This document shows, in pieces, positions 9,211 through 17,723 of a stretch of DNA of 64,000 nucleotides. Where the stretch lies: contig NZ_AZEE01000002.1 of the NCBI RefSeq assembly GCF_001434895.1, forward strand, positions 28,586 to 92,585, read 5' to 3'. This DNA is from Secundilactobacillus odoratitofui DSM 19909 = JCM 15043. GTDB lineage: Bacteria; Bacillota; Bacilli; Lactobacillales; Lactobacillaceae. Both the position numbers and the translations under genes were made by a program. The first letter of the stretch is position 1. Each line of letters opens with the position of its first letter. Under the pieces are notes generated by a model that saw only the letters and a list, made by a program, of their open reading frames with translations, did no database searches and had not been told where the DNA came from.

Positions 9211-10827
9211 CTATAATTCCTTATAATCAAAATACCCAAATTCAGCAGGTTGATCATACCCAGCGTAATCCACAGCGGCTAAGCCCACAAAGGCGCCGGT
9301 GAAGAAGCCACCGTAGTTTTGTAGTACGTAGTCATCAGAAAGAATGGCTGCATCTAAGGTTACTGGAATCTCGTGCCAGTTTTGACCATCGAATGAGTAT
9401 TCGTAACTGTACGACTGCTTACGCGCCTTCACTTTGAACCAAACATTTTCAGTCCCATCAGGAATCGCAATGGCATCATCCTTCAGGTATGACGTGTAGT
9501 TACCATTATTGTTTTCGCCAATTTCAATCACGTGGCCCTTCTTTTCATCCCAGGTGATGAAGATGAATGACCAGTGCTTGTCGTTGTAGAAGTTAGTTAA
9601 CCCAGCCATTTGTTGGTAAGTGAATGGATCAAACTTAACCTTGGTTTCAGCATCAAAATCAAATGCTTGCCAACGACGGGCAATCATCGACACATCGAAG
9701 TTGCTTGCCAATGAGTTCTTACCAATCAGCGTTAATTTACCATCACCGGTAGAACCCACTTCAGCCGTAAATGGTGTCCGTAAAGTGTTCCATTCACCAT
9801 TTAATTCAGGTGTATCGAATTCGTCGTGTTGTGACCCGTCAACTGGTGCGTCAGTTAAGATAGCATCCTTAGGCGCCTCAACTTCAACAGTTCCACCGTG
9901 ACCACCAACAATACGAGGCCAGCCTTGATCATCCCATTCAACTTTTTGAATAGAAGTTTCACGACCAAGCGTACACCAACCACGAGGATCATAAGCTGAT
10001 TCATTTTCGTGGTTCCAAGGACGACCACAAAGTGATGCGTAGTACCATTCGCCACCTGGTGTGTCGACTAAAGCGCCGTGACCTTGTTTTTGAATACCCA
10101 AATCAGGGGTATCAAAGTTGGTCAGGAATGGGCCATCTGGTTCACTTTCAAACGAAAGTTCGTCCAAGCTCTTAGAACGAGCAACGACTTCTTGGTGGGT
10201 ATATACCGTACCACCTTGGGCGGCGAACAAGTAGTAATAACCGTTAATCTTGTAAAGGTGTGGTCCTTCAACCAGCTTAACCTTCGTCCCATTGTAAATG
10301 TTACGGGCAGTTTCTGGCCTTAACTTCATGATGTCAGTATCAAACTCAGTTAAGGTGATCCCGTTGAATGGGTGGTGGTATTCACGGTGATCCCAGGTTT
10401 GTTGGACCAAGTATTTACGACCATTATCATCGTGGAACAGCGAGGCATCAAAGCCCACCCCATTCACGCGAATTGGGTCAGTCCACGGTCCGCGGATGTC
10501 CGTAGCCGTGGTCAAGTAGTTGGTCATATCCTTGAAGGCACCCTCGGTGATCTTCACGTCTGTATAAATCAACCAGAATTTACCATCAGCATAGGTTAAA
10601 TCTGGGGCCCAAATCCCACCTGAAGCGGGGTTACCTTTCATATCCAGTAAAGTAGTCGTTGAGAGTGGTGAAGGTAGCAAGTTCCAGTGAACCATATCCT
10701 TTGATTCGTGAAGACGAACGCCTGGGAACCATTCGAAGGTCGAGTTAGCGATGTAGTAAGTGTCGCCCACTCGAATCATGCTAGGGTCTGCGTTAAAACC
10801 GTGTAAAACAGGATTCTGAATTTTCAT
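9211..10827 (-). CDS. xynB: GH43 beta-xylosidase
   Basis: This enzyme releases D-xylose from xylobiose and short xylo-oligosaccharides (or arabinose from some substrates) in the cytoplasm. The start at 10827 is chosen by the GGAAGGA site upstream and gives 538 residues, the length of the Selenomonas SXA-type enzyme. The N-terminus NPVLHGFNADPS holds the catalytic base Asp14; Asp127 in GFDASLF is the pKa modulator and Glu187 in LVEGPH is the acid, matching the GH43 triad. Residues about 1-320 form the five-bladed propeller; the rest (about 330-538) is the beta-sandwich domain that contributes to the active site. It lies 51 bases downstream of the symporter gene in the same operon and has no signal peptide, so its substrate must be imported. 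Confidence 0.95.
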   Translation of the reverse strand: MKIQNPVLHGFNADPSMIRVGDTYYIANSTFEWFPGVRLHESKDMVHWNLLPSPLSTTTLLDMKGNPASGGIWAPDLTYADGKFWLIYTDVKITEGAFKDMTNYLTTATDIRGPWTDPIRVNGVGFDASLFHDDNGRKYLVQQTWDHREYHHPFNGITLTEFDTDIMKLRPETARNIYNGTKVKLVEGPHLYKINGYYYLFAAQGGTVYTHQEVVARSKSLDELSFESEPDGPFLTNFDTPDLGIQKQGHGALVDTPGGEWYYASLCGRPWNHENESAYDPRGWCTLGRETSIQKVEWDDQGWPRIVGGHGGTVEVEAPKDAILTDAPVDGSQHDEFDTPELNGEWNTLRTPFTAEVGSTGDGKLTLIGKNSLASNFDVSMIARRWQAFDFDAETKVKFDPFTYQQMAGLTNFYNDKHWSFIFITWDEKKGHVIEIGENNNGNYTSYLKDDAIAIPDGTENVWFKVKARKQSYSYEYSFDGQNWHEIPVTLDAAILSDDYVLQNYGGFFTGAFVGLAAVDYAGYDQPAEFGYFDYKEL

Positions 10828-10878
10828 GAGTATTATTCCTTCCAAAAGTTATTTTAATTGAATACTTGTGACTTAAAG

Positions 10879-12363
10879 TTAGTCTTGAGTAGCTTTAGTC
10901 TTACGATCTTGTTCGAGTTCGATGTTAATTTCAGCCACACGCTTATCCGTTAATGGGTAACGGCTCATGACAAACATGGCAACGATAGCTAAGGCAATTG
11001 GAATCCAGATCATTGACCATTGGATACCAGCTAAGGCTGAAGCCGATTGGTGAGCAGCGGTGCCATCAAAGTGCGTAAAGGCGTTGATGTAACCAGGGAT
11101 GATCCCACCTAAAGCCAAGCCAATCTTGAAGAACAGACCCATGATGGCGTTAATGATACCAGCCACCCGTTTCTTAGACTTGTATTCGCCGTAAGAAACA
11201 ACTTCGGGTACCATTGACCACATGTAACCGGTAGCGGCAGTTAAACCCCATTGTTGTAAGAAACGACCGATGTAACCTAGGGCAGTTGCGTTTCTAAATG
11301 CAGGCATGCCCCATACCCAGATCACTAATTGACCGGCAATGAAGAGCGTCAAGAAAAGGTAGAAGAAGCCCTTCTTACCAATCTTCTTACGCACAATTGG
11401 CCATAAGAACACGAGGAAGATACCAGGAATTGAACCAATTAAGTTGATTGAAGCCATCCATTCTGGGTGACCCACAGTGTATTGCATGTAGAAAGCCCAA
11501 ACGGTGTTGCCAAAGAACATGAAAGTGAAACCAATTAAGAAGAAGAAACCAAGAATTTGAAGTGGCTTGTTGTTCTTAAGTTCAGTGAACAAATCACTGT
11601 ACTTAACAGAATCGGATTCTTCCTTAGTTGGTAAGACCCGTTCCTTCACGCCTGAGTACGTGAACATTAACATGATAAAACCAATCACCATGTAAATTGA
11701 CATCACGAGGAAGTAGGCACCACCGGCCTTTGGTGAAGCATAGTTCCCAAGGTTTAACTTGATGCCAAAGAAACCAATATCTTTAAGTTGTTTTGCTGGT
11801 GAAGCCATTTGTACAAACAATGGCAAGAACGTATAAACTAACAAGTTACCAATGTTCGCTTCAGTCATCCGGACCGTCGTTAACGTTGACACTTCATCGT
11901 TGTCACGTGTTAAACTGGCATTCAAGGCACCGTATGGAATGTTAACCAATGAGTAAACCATGGCAGTGGCCATATAAGCAACGAACGCGTAAATGACGTT
12001 ACCACGAACGGCATCGATCGGTAAGAATAACAGTGCCGACAAGATGGTCAACGGAATCCCATACTTAATTAAGAATGGGCGATATTTCCCAATTTTAGGG
12101 TTGAAGTTGTGACGGTCCACGTAGGCCCCCACCCATGGATCCCAGAAAACGTTGATCCAACGAACGACCAAGAAGATTGTTGCGCCAGCAGCTGCTGAGA
12201 TACCGTAAACGGTGGTGAGATAGAATAAGAGCATTGAACCGATGGTACCAAAAATTAAGTTTTGCGCGAGGTCACCTGCCCCGTAACTAATTCGTTCACG
12301 CCAAGATAACTTGGCAAATTCGTCGTTTTGCACAACGGCGTCTTGCTTAGGCACTGATGCCAT
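10879..12363 (-). CDS. GPH-family xyloside/xylo-oligosaccharide:cation symporter
   Basis: The ATG at 12363 is preferred to one five codons earlier because GGAGGAAACAGTT sits directly before it; the product is 494 residues. The sequence has about 12 hydrophobic segments and the GPH hallmarks: RISYGAGDLAQNLIFG at the N-terminus, FWDPWVGAYVDR in the first cytoplasmic loop and KYRPFLIKYGIP following it. The MPEVVSYGEYKSKKR-type central loop is also present (SMVPEVVSYGEYKSKKRVAG). It should import xylosides or xylobiose-type oligosaccharides by cation symport for the xylosidase encoded next. No IIA-like PTS domain is attached at the C-terminus, unlike some lactobacillus GPH carriers. Confidence 0.92.
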   Translation of the reverse strand: MASVPKQDAVVQNDEFAKLSWRERISYGAGDLAQNLIFGTIGSMLLFYLTTVYGISAAAGATIFLVVRWINVFWDPWVGAYVDRHNFNPKIGKYRPFLIKYGIPLTILSALLFLPIDAVRGNVIYAFVAYMATAMVYSLVNIPYGALNASLTRDNDEVSTLTTVRMTEANIGNLLVYTFLPLFVQMASPAKQLKDIGFFGIKLNLGNYASPKAGGAYFLVMSIYMVIGFIMLMFTYSGVKERVLPTKEESDSVKYSDLFTELKNNKPLQILGFFFLIGFTFMFFGNTVWAFYMQYTVGHPEWMASINLIGSIPGIFLVFLWPIVRKKIGKKGFFYLFLTLFIAGQLVIWVWGMPAFRNATALGYIGRFLQQWGLTAATGYMWSMVPEVVSYGEYKSKKRVAGIINAIMGLFFKIGLALGGIIPGYINAFTHFDGTAAHQSASALAGIQWSMIWIPIALAIVAMFVMSRYPLTDKRVAEINIELEQDRKTKATQD

Positions 12364-12517
12364 AACTGTTTCCTCCATTCTGACTTTGAATAGTCATTTG
12401 GTTGGTTCAAAAGAACAACCAAATATCGATAAGTGCACCTTATCACGAACTATTCTGCTAACCATTTTTATCATGTGAGTGATATGTTTGGACAAACTAG
12501 TTTGCTACGGTTCAAAT

Positions 12518-12531
12518 TGTATCCGTTTTCA
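12518..12531. promoter_or_regulatory. Possible cre (CcpA) site of the xylan operon
   Basis: TGTATCCGTTTTCA matches the cre consensus TGWAANCGNTNWCA with one mismatch. It lies about 155 bases upstream of the symporter start, between it and the AraC gene. Confidence 0.4.
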
Positions 12532-12599
12532 CGGTACCTGGCTATCTTACTTCGTGCCCAAAATTAGTTAAAATATGACCTTGGCGATAACGAACTAGT

Positions 12600-12632
12600 C
12601 AAAAATAACACTTTTACAATCAAGTAAAAGTG
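12600..12632 (-). terminator. Terminator of the AraC-type regulator gene
   Basis: CACTTTTAC/GTAAAAGTG with a 6-base loop is followed on the minus strand by TTATTTTT. It separates the regulator transcript from the symporter operon that follows in the same direction. Confidence 0.75.
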
Positions 12633-12658
12633 CATTAATATACGGAATTTTCAATATT

Positions 12659-13564
12659 TTATTCAAAGTAACCACTATCTTTAACGTTGCGTACCGAACG
12701 CTTGCCAGACAGTTGTCGTTGGTACTTACTTGGCGTAATACCCGCCCACTTTTTAAATTGTTTCGTGAAATTTGACACGCTGCTTGCACCCAACATCTCA
12801 GCGACCATTTCAATTGAATTTTCCGGCGAACCGAGTAATAGCTTGGCCTTACGGTACTTTTGTTCCTCAATAAAATGAAGTGGTGTGATGCCATACACCT
12901 TTTTGAACGTTCGGTGACCATATCCAGAACTAATACCGAGTGTCAGACAGATATCACCAAATGAAAAATCCGGAATTTCTGGTTGATCGATTTTGTCTTC
13001 AATCAAAGTCGCCATGTCCCGGCTGATCTGAGCCTCACGCTCTGAATACTTGGCATTCGAGGGCTGATAGTGTTTCACGTTAGCCATTAGACCATACAAA
13101 AAATTCAGGAGCGTAATCTGAATCTTAATCTTCTTTTGTTCCATATCCAGATTCGGCCTAAGACTATCTGCCACCATTTCTTCAGCGGTCGACTGAGCTA
13201 ACTTGGCAATGGGTGTATTCGCTTTCAAAACTTTGTTAGCAACGTTGCCAATAATTTCCGATTTCAACGCCAAACTTTCAATATTGAAATGGAAGGTAAT
13301 GTAAGTCATTTCAGCCGTTGCGCTAGCATTTTCGTTAGTGTGTAACGTTCCCGGCGAAATAATTAACGCGTCGCCAGCGCCATACGTATAACTCGAAAGA
13401 CCTTTTATCTCCGTTTTTTGCTGACCAGAAACAATACACATCAACTCAAACGCCTGATGTTTCTGTTCAAAAAAACGCCAGCCCCCAGGGACTGTTCTTT
13501 GGTGCCCACCAAATAAGTAGAGACTCGACTCAACGACGGGCAACGACACAAATTGTTTCGTCAT
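12659..13564 (-). CDS. AraC-family regulator, probably of the xylo-oligosaccharide operon
   Basis: The N-terminal half (about residues 20-110) is a cupin-like sensor domain containing GAGDALIISPGTLHTNE. The last 100 residues are the double helix-turn-helix AraC domain: FSFGDICLTLGISSGYGHRTFKKVYGITP for the first HTH, and AEMLGASSVSNFTKQFKKWAGITPSKYQRQ for the second. The ATG at 13564 is favoured because GGAGGA stands 11 bases upstream; a GTG and an ATG 4 codons earlier are too close to the RBS. Its position directly upstream of the symporter and xylosidase genes, on the same strand, makes it the likely sugar-responsive activator. The ligand is inferred, not shown. Confidence 0.88.
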   Translation of the reverse strand: MTKQFVSLPVVESSLYLFGGHQRTVPGGWRFFEQKHQAFELMCIVSGQQKTEIKGLSSYTYGAGDALIISPGTLHTNENASATAEMTYITFHFNIESLALKSEIIGNVANKVLKANTPIAKLAQSTAEEMVADSLRPNLDMEQKKIKIQITLLNFLYGLMANVKHYQPSNAKYSEREAQISRDMATLIEDKIDQPEIPDFSFGDICLTLGISSGYGHRTFKKVYGITPLHFIEEQKYRKAKLLLGSPENSIEMVAEMLGASSVSNFTKQFKKWAGITPSKYQRQLSGKRSVRNVKDSGYFE

Positions 13565-13685
13565 GACTGCCACCATCCTCCAAAAGGCTTTCCGCCTAAA
13601 AAATACATGTCATGTATGATACTCATTCTATTCATCATGCATTTATAAGTCAAATTATATGCATAAAGTTAAAAACATGGTGTTA

Positions 13686-13719
13686 GTCATAAAATAACTC
13701 ATACTGGTTATTTTATGAC
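13686..13719. promoter_or_regulatory. Perfect 13-bp inverted repeat between divergent genes
   Basis: GTCATAAAATAAC and its exact complement are separated by 8 bases, in the 324-base gap between the AraC gene and the divergent acetyltransferase gene. Low GC argues against a terminator; an operator is possible. Nothing else is evident in this gap. Confidence 0.45.
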
Positions 13720-13888
13720 CTTTAGTACCTCGTTTAACGTTTTACCTTTTAAAATTAATGCTACAATAACGTAAAAATCATTCTTGTGATTTTTGTAACT
13801 TTTTCCCGATGAATTTTGCTTTTTCTAACAGCCGGTCTATAATATTGATTACCGCTTCAAATATTACGTTGTTTGTTGGAGGATTCAA

Positions 13889-14374
13889 ATGCTCACATTT
13901 CAAGAAGCACAACCCGCTGATCTTGACCAGATCATGACAATTGAAAATCAAGGCTTTAATCAAGACGAAGCCGCAACCAGACCAAGCATGGCCGAACGAA
14001 TTAAGCGGATCAGTGATACGTTTATCGTTGCCAAGGAAGACAACCGTGTTTTAGGCTATGTCGTTGGCCCTGCTTCAGATGAACGCTATATCACCGATGA
14101 TCTTTTCGAGCATCTTGAAGCTAATCAACAGACTGATCGGTATCAGACTATTCTCAGTTTGGCAGTTGAAGCTAAATTTCAAAAGCACGGACTGGCAGGT
14201 AATCTATTAACCAAACTTGCTGAAGTTGCCCGCTCACAAGGACGTGAAGCCATTACGTTGACCTGTCTTGAACGACTGGTCCCCTTTTATGAGCGTCATG
14301 GTTACGTCAATGAAGGCGTGTCTGAGTCAACACACGCTGGTGAGACGTGGTATAACTTAGTATTGACGCTGTAA
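13889..14374 (+). CDS. GNAT-family N-acetyltransferase
   Basis: Start ATG with GGAGG 7 bases upstream; 161 residues, a typical single GNAT domain. The N-terminal strand is LTFQEAQPADLDQIMTIE. The acetyl-CoA loop region is represented by LSLAVEAKFQKHGLAGNLLTKL, in place of the common Q/RxxGxG/A. The C-terminal FYERHGYVNEGVSES is typical of the last beta strands. The overall pattern is closest to the arylalkylamine acetyltransferase-like subgroup of Gram-positive bacteria. The acceptor is unknown. The gene is monocistronic, ended by a shared terminator. Confidence 0.85.
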   Translation: MLTFQEAQPADLDQIMTIENQGFNQDEAATRPSMAERIKRISDTFIVAKEDNRVLGYVVGPASDERYITDDLFEHLEANQQTDRYQTILSLAVEAKFQKHGLAGNLLTKLAEVARSQGREAITLTCLERLVPFYERHGYVNEGVSESTHAGETWYNLVLTL

Positions 14375-14457
14375 TATCAGTCGCTCACCCTCAGCTATTG
14401 CTGAACGGAACAGTAGTTGTATTTATTTTCATTAAATCAACCAACCAACTTGATTAC

Positions 14458-14506
14458 AAAAAAGCTTCAGGACGATACCAACTACGGTAAAGTCCTGAAG
14501 CTTTTT
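14458..14506. terminator. Bidirectional terminator
   Basis: AAAAAGCTTCAGGAC and its complement enclose an 18-base loop with A/T-runs on both sides. It serves the acetyltransferase gene and the convergent serine operon. Confidence 0.88.
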
Positions 14507-14514
14507 GAGTCGTC

Positions 14515-15126
14515 TTAATAGCGACGATTGTAGAACCAGACGTAGTAGCGACCGTCGATCAAACTAATCTTCGTCACACTCGTATTTTCAGGTTCAGGCA
14601 ACGTCATTACGTTGGTTGGATCAAGTGCGGCTAGGACCGCCGCCTTCACCGTGAAACCGTGAGTCACTGCAATAATCTTACCATTCGGCTGCCGAGTAGC
14701 GTACTCATTCATGAAAGTCCGCACTCGGTTAACAACATGTCCGAAAGACTCGCCATCCGTTGCTAAAGTTGTATAGCTCGGTAACACATCATGTAGAACT
14801 GGATCAAACACTTCGGGGTGGTCACGCTCCAATTCTGCGTTTTGGCGGCCATCCCAGCTGCCATAAGAAATTTCGAGTAGTCGATCATCGACTTCAACTG
14901 GCAACTGAGCGGTTTGGTTAACAATTGCAGCTGTTCGGCGTGTACGATCTAAGGGACTAACCACCACTTGATCAGCAAATCCAATGTCAAAATGATCGTG
15001 CAACTGTTGCGCCTGCTGTTCACCGGTTGGCGTCAGCTGCGTGATTTCTGAATTAATAGTGCCCTGTTTTAACCCCATGGCGTTAGCTTGTGTTTGGCCA
15101 TGACGAATAAAGTAAAAATCAGTCAT
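14515..15126 (-). CDS. Histidine phosphatase family protein, candidate phosphoserine phosphatase
   Basis: The 203-residue protein has the RHG catalytic motif at the N-terminus (FYFIRHGQTQANA, phosphohistidine acceptor) and the second His near residue 155 (AVTHGFTVKAA). Other family arginines are in SPLDRTRRTAA. It is the last gene of serC-serA-phosphatase, 24 bases after serA, with its own GAGG site. No HAD-type SerB is present in the window. Cofactor-independent histidine-phosphatase-type phosphoserine phosphatases are known in other bacteria (for example Hydrogenobacter), so this gene may supply the last step of serine synthesis. Family membership is sure; the substrate is inferred from position only. 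Confidence 0.8.
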   Translation of the reverse strand: MTDFYFIRHGQTQANAMGLKQGTINSEITQLTPTGEQQAQQLHDHFDIGFADQVVVSPLDRTRRTAAIVNQTAQLPVEVDDRLLEISYGSWDGRQNAELERDHPEVFDPVLHDVLPSYTTLATDGESFGHVVNRVRTFMNEYATRQPNGKIIAVTHGFTVKAAVLAALDPTNVMTLPEPENTSVTKISLIDGRYYVWFYNRRY

Positions 15127-15150
15127 TATTTTCCTCGTCTTTCAAAGTCA

Positions 15151-16320
15151 TTACTGCTCGCGTTTTAAAATTCGAGCACGGTAAACGGCGTCAATGGCAC
15201 TGAGTTGATCAATAATTGCAGCATCCTGTTGTTGCAAATGGTTCACATCGATAATCGTGTAAGCCACGTCATTCTTGGCAGCGTTACTCATATTTTCGAT
15301 GTTAATGTTCGCATTGGCCAAAATTGTAGCAATTTGGCCGACCATGTTAGGAATGTTTTTGTGCATGACCGTTATCCGGTATGGTGCGACAAATGGGACC
15401 TGTAAATTTGGCAAGTTCACACTGTTTAAAACGTTCCCGGTTTCCAAGAAGGTCATAATCGAGTCAGCACCCTGTACGGCACCATTTGTCTCAGCTTCTG
15501 CAGTGGACCCACCAATGTGCGGTGTGATCACAACATCATTCCGATTCAGAATTTCATCACTACCAAAGTCGGTAAAGTACGCCTCCGCTCGGCCATCATC
15601 CAGTGCCTTGATCATCTCGGTGTTATCAACAATACCACCCCGAGCAAAGTTAAAGACTTTGACGCCCGGCTTCATGGCTGCAAAAGCATCTGCATCGATC
15701 ATGCCGGTCGTTTCAGCGTTTTTAGGCACGTGAACGGTCACATAATCGGCAACGGCTAACGCTTCATCCAGAGTCTTGGCACGCTTAATATCCGTCGAAA
15801 TACGCCATGCGGCATCTGAAGATAGGTACGGATCATAAGCGACCACCTTCATGCCTAAATTGCTGGCAGCGTTAGCAACTAGTGAGCCCACATGGCCAAC
15901 ACCAATCACGGCTAACGTCTGGCCAAGCAGCTCTTGACCATTGAATTTTGTCTTATCACGTTCCGTACGTTTTGAAATGTCTGCACCACTATTATTAGCG
16001 GCATAATCAGCTGCCGCAAACAAATTTCGTGAAGCCGCAATTAAAACGGCAATCATTAACTCTTTCACTGCATTGGCATTACTACCTGGTGTCGTGAAAA
16101 CAGCGGTCCCATTTGCTGTTGCTTTATCCAACGGAATGTTATTAAACCCGGCGCCACAACGGGCGATTACCTTCAACGTTTCAGGAAAATCATGCTCGTG
16201 TAAATCGACTGAGCGAATCAGGTAACCATCTGCATCATCCGTTTGATTGATCTGATAATCATCATTAAAGCGGTCTAAGCCGGTTTGTACAATCGCATTA
16301 TAGGTTTTAATTTGATACAT
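15151..16320 (-). CDS. serA: D-3-phosphoglycerate dehydrogenase
   Basis: SerA oxidises 3-phosphoglycerate to phosphohydroxypyruvate with NAD. The 389-residue protein has the D-2-hydroxyacid dehydrogenase fold: LAVIGVGHVGSLVAN binds NAD, the catalytic Arg lies in NFARGGIVDN and the catalytic His in ITPHIGGSTAEAE. Residues about 315-389 form a C-terminal ACT domain (RITVMHKNIPNMVGQIATIL), probably for serine feedback. The RBS AGGAGGTAATAGG is ideal. The gene starts 11 bases after serC ends, so the two are co-transcribed and under the serine attenuator upstream of serC. Confidence 0.93.
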   Translation of the reverse strand: MYQIKTYNAIVQTGLDRFNDDYQINQTDDADGYLIRSVDLHEHDFPETLKVIARCGAGFNNIPLDKATANGTAVFTTPGSNANAVKELMIAVLIAASRNLFAAADYAANNSGADISKRTERDKTKFNGQELLGQTLAVIGVGHVGSLVANAASNLGMKVVAYDPYLSSDAAWRISTDIKRAKTLDEALAVADYVTVHVPKNAETTGMIDADAFAAMKPGVKVFNFARGGIVDNTEMIKALDDGRAEAYFTDFGSDEILNRNDVVITPHIGGSTAEAETNGAVQGADSIMTFLETGNVLNSVNLPNLQVPFVAPYRITVMHKNIPNMVGQIATILANANINIENMSNAAKNDVAYTIIDVNHLQQQDAAIIDQLSAIDAVYRARILKREQ

Positions 16321-16331
16321 CCTATTACCTC

Positions 16332-17408
16332 CTAAAGGTTCTTTTCAAAGTGATAAAGTTCGTTTACTAACGCTTGAACGCCTTCAAATGGCATCGCGTT
16401 ATACAAGCTGGCACGTAATCCACCAACGCTTCGGTGCCCCTTAAGGTTCATTAAGCCGTGGTCGGTCAAATCAGCCACCGCTGCATCATCCAACTTTGCG
16501 TCACCAGTCATAAACGGCACGTTTGTGAGTGACCGATCTGCTGGCTTTACAGGGTTATTGAAAACTTTAGAGTGGTCTAAAAAGTCGTACAGTAGACTAG
16601 CCTTTTTCTGATTACGTCGTTCAATTTCGTCGATACCACCAATTGACTTAAGCCATTTCAAAGTTAACCCAGTCGCGTAAATATTGAAGACTGGCGGTGT
16701 ATTTGGCATCGAATTCTTCTTGGCAAACAAGCTGTAGTCAAAGACGCTTGGAATATGGTCAACTTCTTTGATCAGTGACTTCTTGACAATGACGATGGTG
16801 ACGCCAGCCGGGCCCAAGTTCTTCTGCACACCGGCGAAAATCAAATCAAAGTCACTAACGTTATAGCGTTGCGCCATGATGTTAGATGACATATCGCCTA
16901 CCAGCGGCACACCGCTGGTTTTAGGCAGTGCATGATAAGCAGTGCCTTCGATCGTGTTGTTCGTACAGATGTGCATGTAATCGTACGTATCAGCAGGAAG
17001 TGTCATGGTCAGCGCCGGTAATTTATCGTAATGGGTCCCTTTAGTTGTCGCCAAGGTGTCTACGGTAACCCCAAGTTTAGTGGCCTCGTCACCAGCCTTT
17101 GCTGCCCAGTGACCGCTATCAAGCAATGCGATTCGATGATGTGTTGTTGCCAGATTCAGTGGCACAGCCGCAAATTGGCCAGTCCCACCGCCTTGGAAAA
17201 AGAGTACCTCATAGTCATCTGGTATCGCCATCAAGTCGCGCAGATCCTGTTGAGCGGTGTTGATAATCTCATCAAACATGGCAGAACGATGAGAAATTTC
17301 TAGAATGCTCATGCCTGATCCCTGGAGTGAGGGAAGCTCTGTTTGAATTTGTTGAATCACTTCATCAGGTAAAGTTGCCGGACCAGCGGCGAAATTATAA
17401 ACTGTCAT
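16332..17408 (-). CDS. serC: Phosphoserine aminotransferase
   Basis: SerC transaminates phosphohydroxypyruvate with glutamate to give phosphoserine. The start ATG at 17408 is preferred to the adjacent GTG, as GGAGG lies 8 bases upstream; 358 residues is the family norm. YNFAAGPATLPDEV opens the protein. The substrate loop LEISHRSAMFDEI and the phosphate loop FFQGGGTGQFAA follow. The PLP lysine is in FAGVQKNLGPAG, and the C-terminal HRSVGGLRASLYNAM is diagnostic. It is the first structural gene of the serine operon, placed immediately after an attenuator terminator. Confidence 0.95.
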   Translation of the reverse strand: MTVYNFAAGPATLPDEVIQQIQTELPSLQGSGMSILEISHRSAMFDEIINTAQQDLRDLMAIPDDYEVLFFQGGGTGQFAAVPLNLATTHHRIALLDSGHWAAKAGDEATKLGVTVDTLATTKGTHYDKLPALTMTLPADTYDYMHICTNNTIEGTAYHALPKTSGVPLVGDMSSNIMAQRYNVSDFDLIFAGVQKNLGPAGVTIVIVKKSLIKEVDHIPSVFDYSLFAKKNSMPNTPPVFNIYATGLTLKWLKSIGGIDEIERRNQKKASLLYDFLDHSKVFNNPVKPADRSLTNVPFMTGDAKLDDAAVADLTDHGLMNLKGHRSVGGLRASLYNAMPFEGVQALVNELYHFEKNL

Positions 17409-17438
17409 CACGCATTCCTCCGAATAATTTATGGTATT

Positions 17439-17527
17439 AAAAAGCCCCCACAGCGTACACTGTGAGGGCGGTTCATTCAGTCGTTAGACGGCCTCACAGT
17501 TGAAAATAACTTTCATCTGTGATGACC
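17439..17527 (-). promoter_or_regulatory. Serine-operon attenuator: alternative RNA stems
   Basis: Four segments can pair in mutually exclusive ways on the minus-strand RNA. UCACAG (17517-17522, extended by GAAA/UUUC) pairs with CUGUGA (17494-17499). CUGUGAGG (17492-17499) also pairs with CCUCACAG (17460-17467). The latter strand also pairs with CUGUGGGG of the terminator. The end of the leader frame (UCUUCUGUG) can pair with CACAGAUGA, which would free the antiterminator strand when a ribosome stalls on the serine codons. Confidence 0.85.
17440..17469 (-). terminator. Attenuator terminator of the serine operon
   Basis: On the RNA the stem is GCCCUCACAG/CUGUGGGGGC with a 6-base loop, one U-G pair and a UUUUU tail. 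It lies 31 bases before the serC start codon, so it can only act on this operon. Confidence 0.88.
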
Positions 17528-17549
17528 TGTGGTGCATGTGAAAAGGGGT

Positions 17550-17612
17550 CTACACAGAAGATACTGCAGACCAGGAGGATGATGTAATTTGGTTAGTTAA
17601 TAAGTTTGTCAT
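17550..17612 (-). CDS. Serine-rich leader peptide of the serine operon
   Basis: A 20-residue frame MTNLLTNQITSSSWSAVSSV begins with ATG 8 bases after AGAGGAGG, a very strong ribosome binding site for so short a frame. Six of its last ten residues are serine, encoded by UCA, UCC, UCC, UCU, UCU and UCU. It ends 81 bases before the attenuator terminator and precedes serC. This is the layout of a classical ribosome-mediated attenuator: with scarce seryl-tRNA the ribosome stalls in the serine cluster and the antiterminator forms. The peptide itself probably has no function after release. Confidence 0.88.
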   Translation of the reverse strand: MTNLLTNQITSSSWSAVSSV

Positions 17613-17641
17613 GATGATATCCTCCTCTTTTCTTTAATTAA

Positions 17642-17670
17642 AATTTAACAGAACTTATTTTGAAAGTCAA
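17642..17670 (-). promoter_or_regulatory. Promoter of the serine operon
   Basis: On the minus strand TTGACT (17665-17670) and TAAATT (17642-17647) are 17 bases apart, about 15 bases before the leader-peptide RBS. Good -35, moderate -10. Confidence 0.65.
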
Positions 17671-17723
17671 CGGGTATTTTCGGTCATCAATTGACACATA
17701 CTTTCGTCGGCCAATTAATCCTG

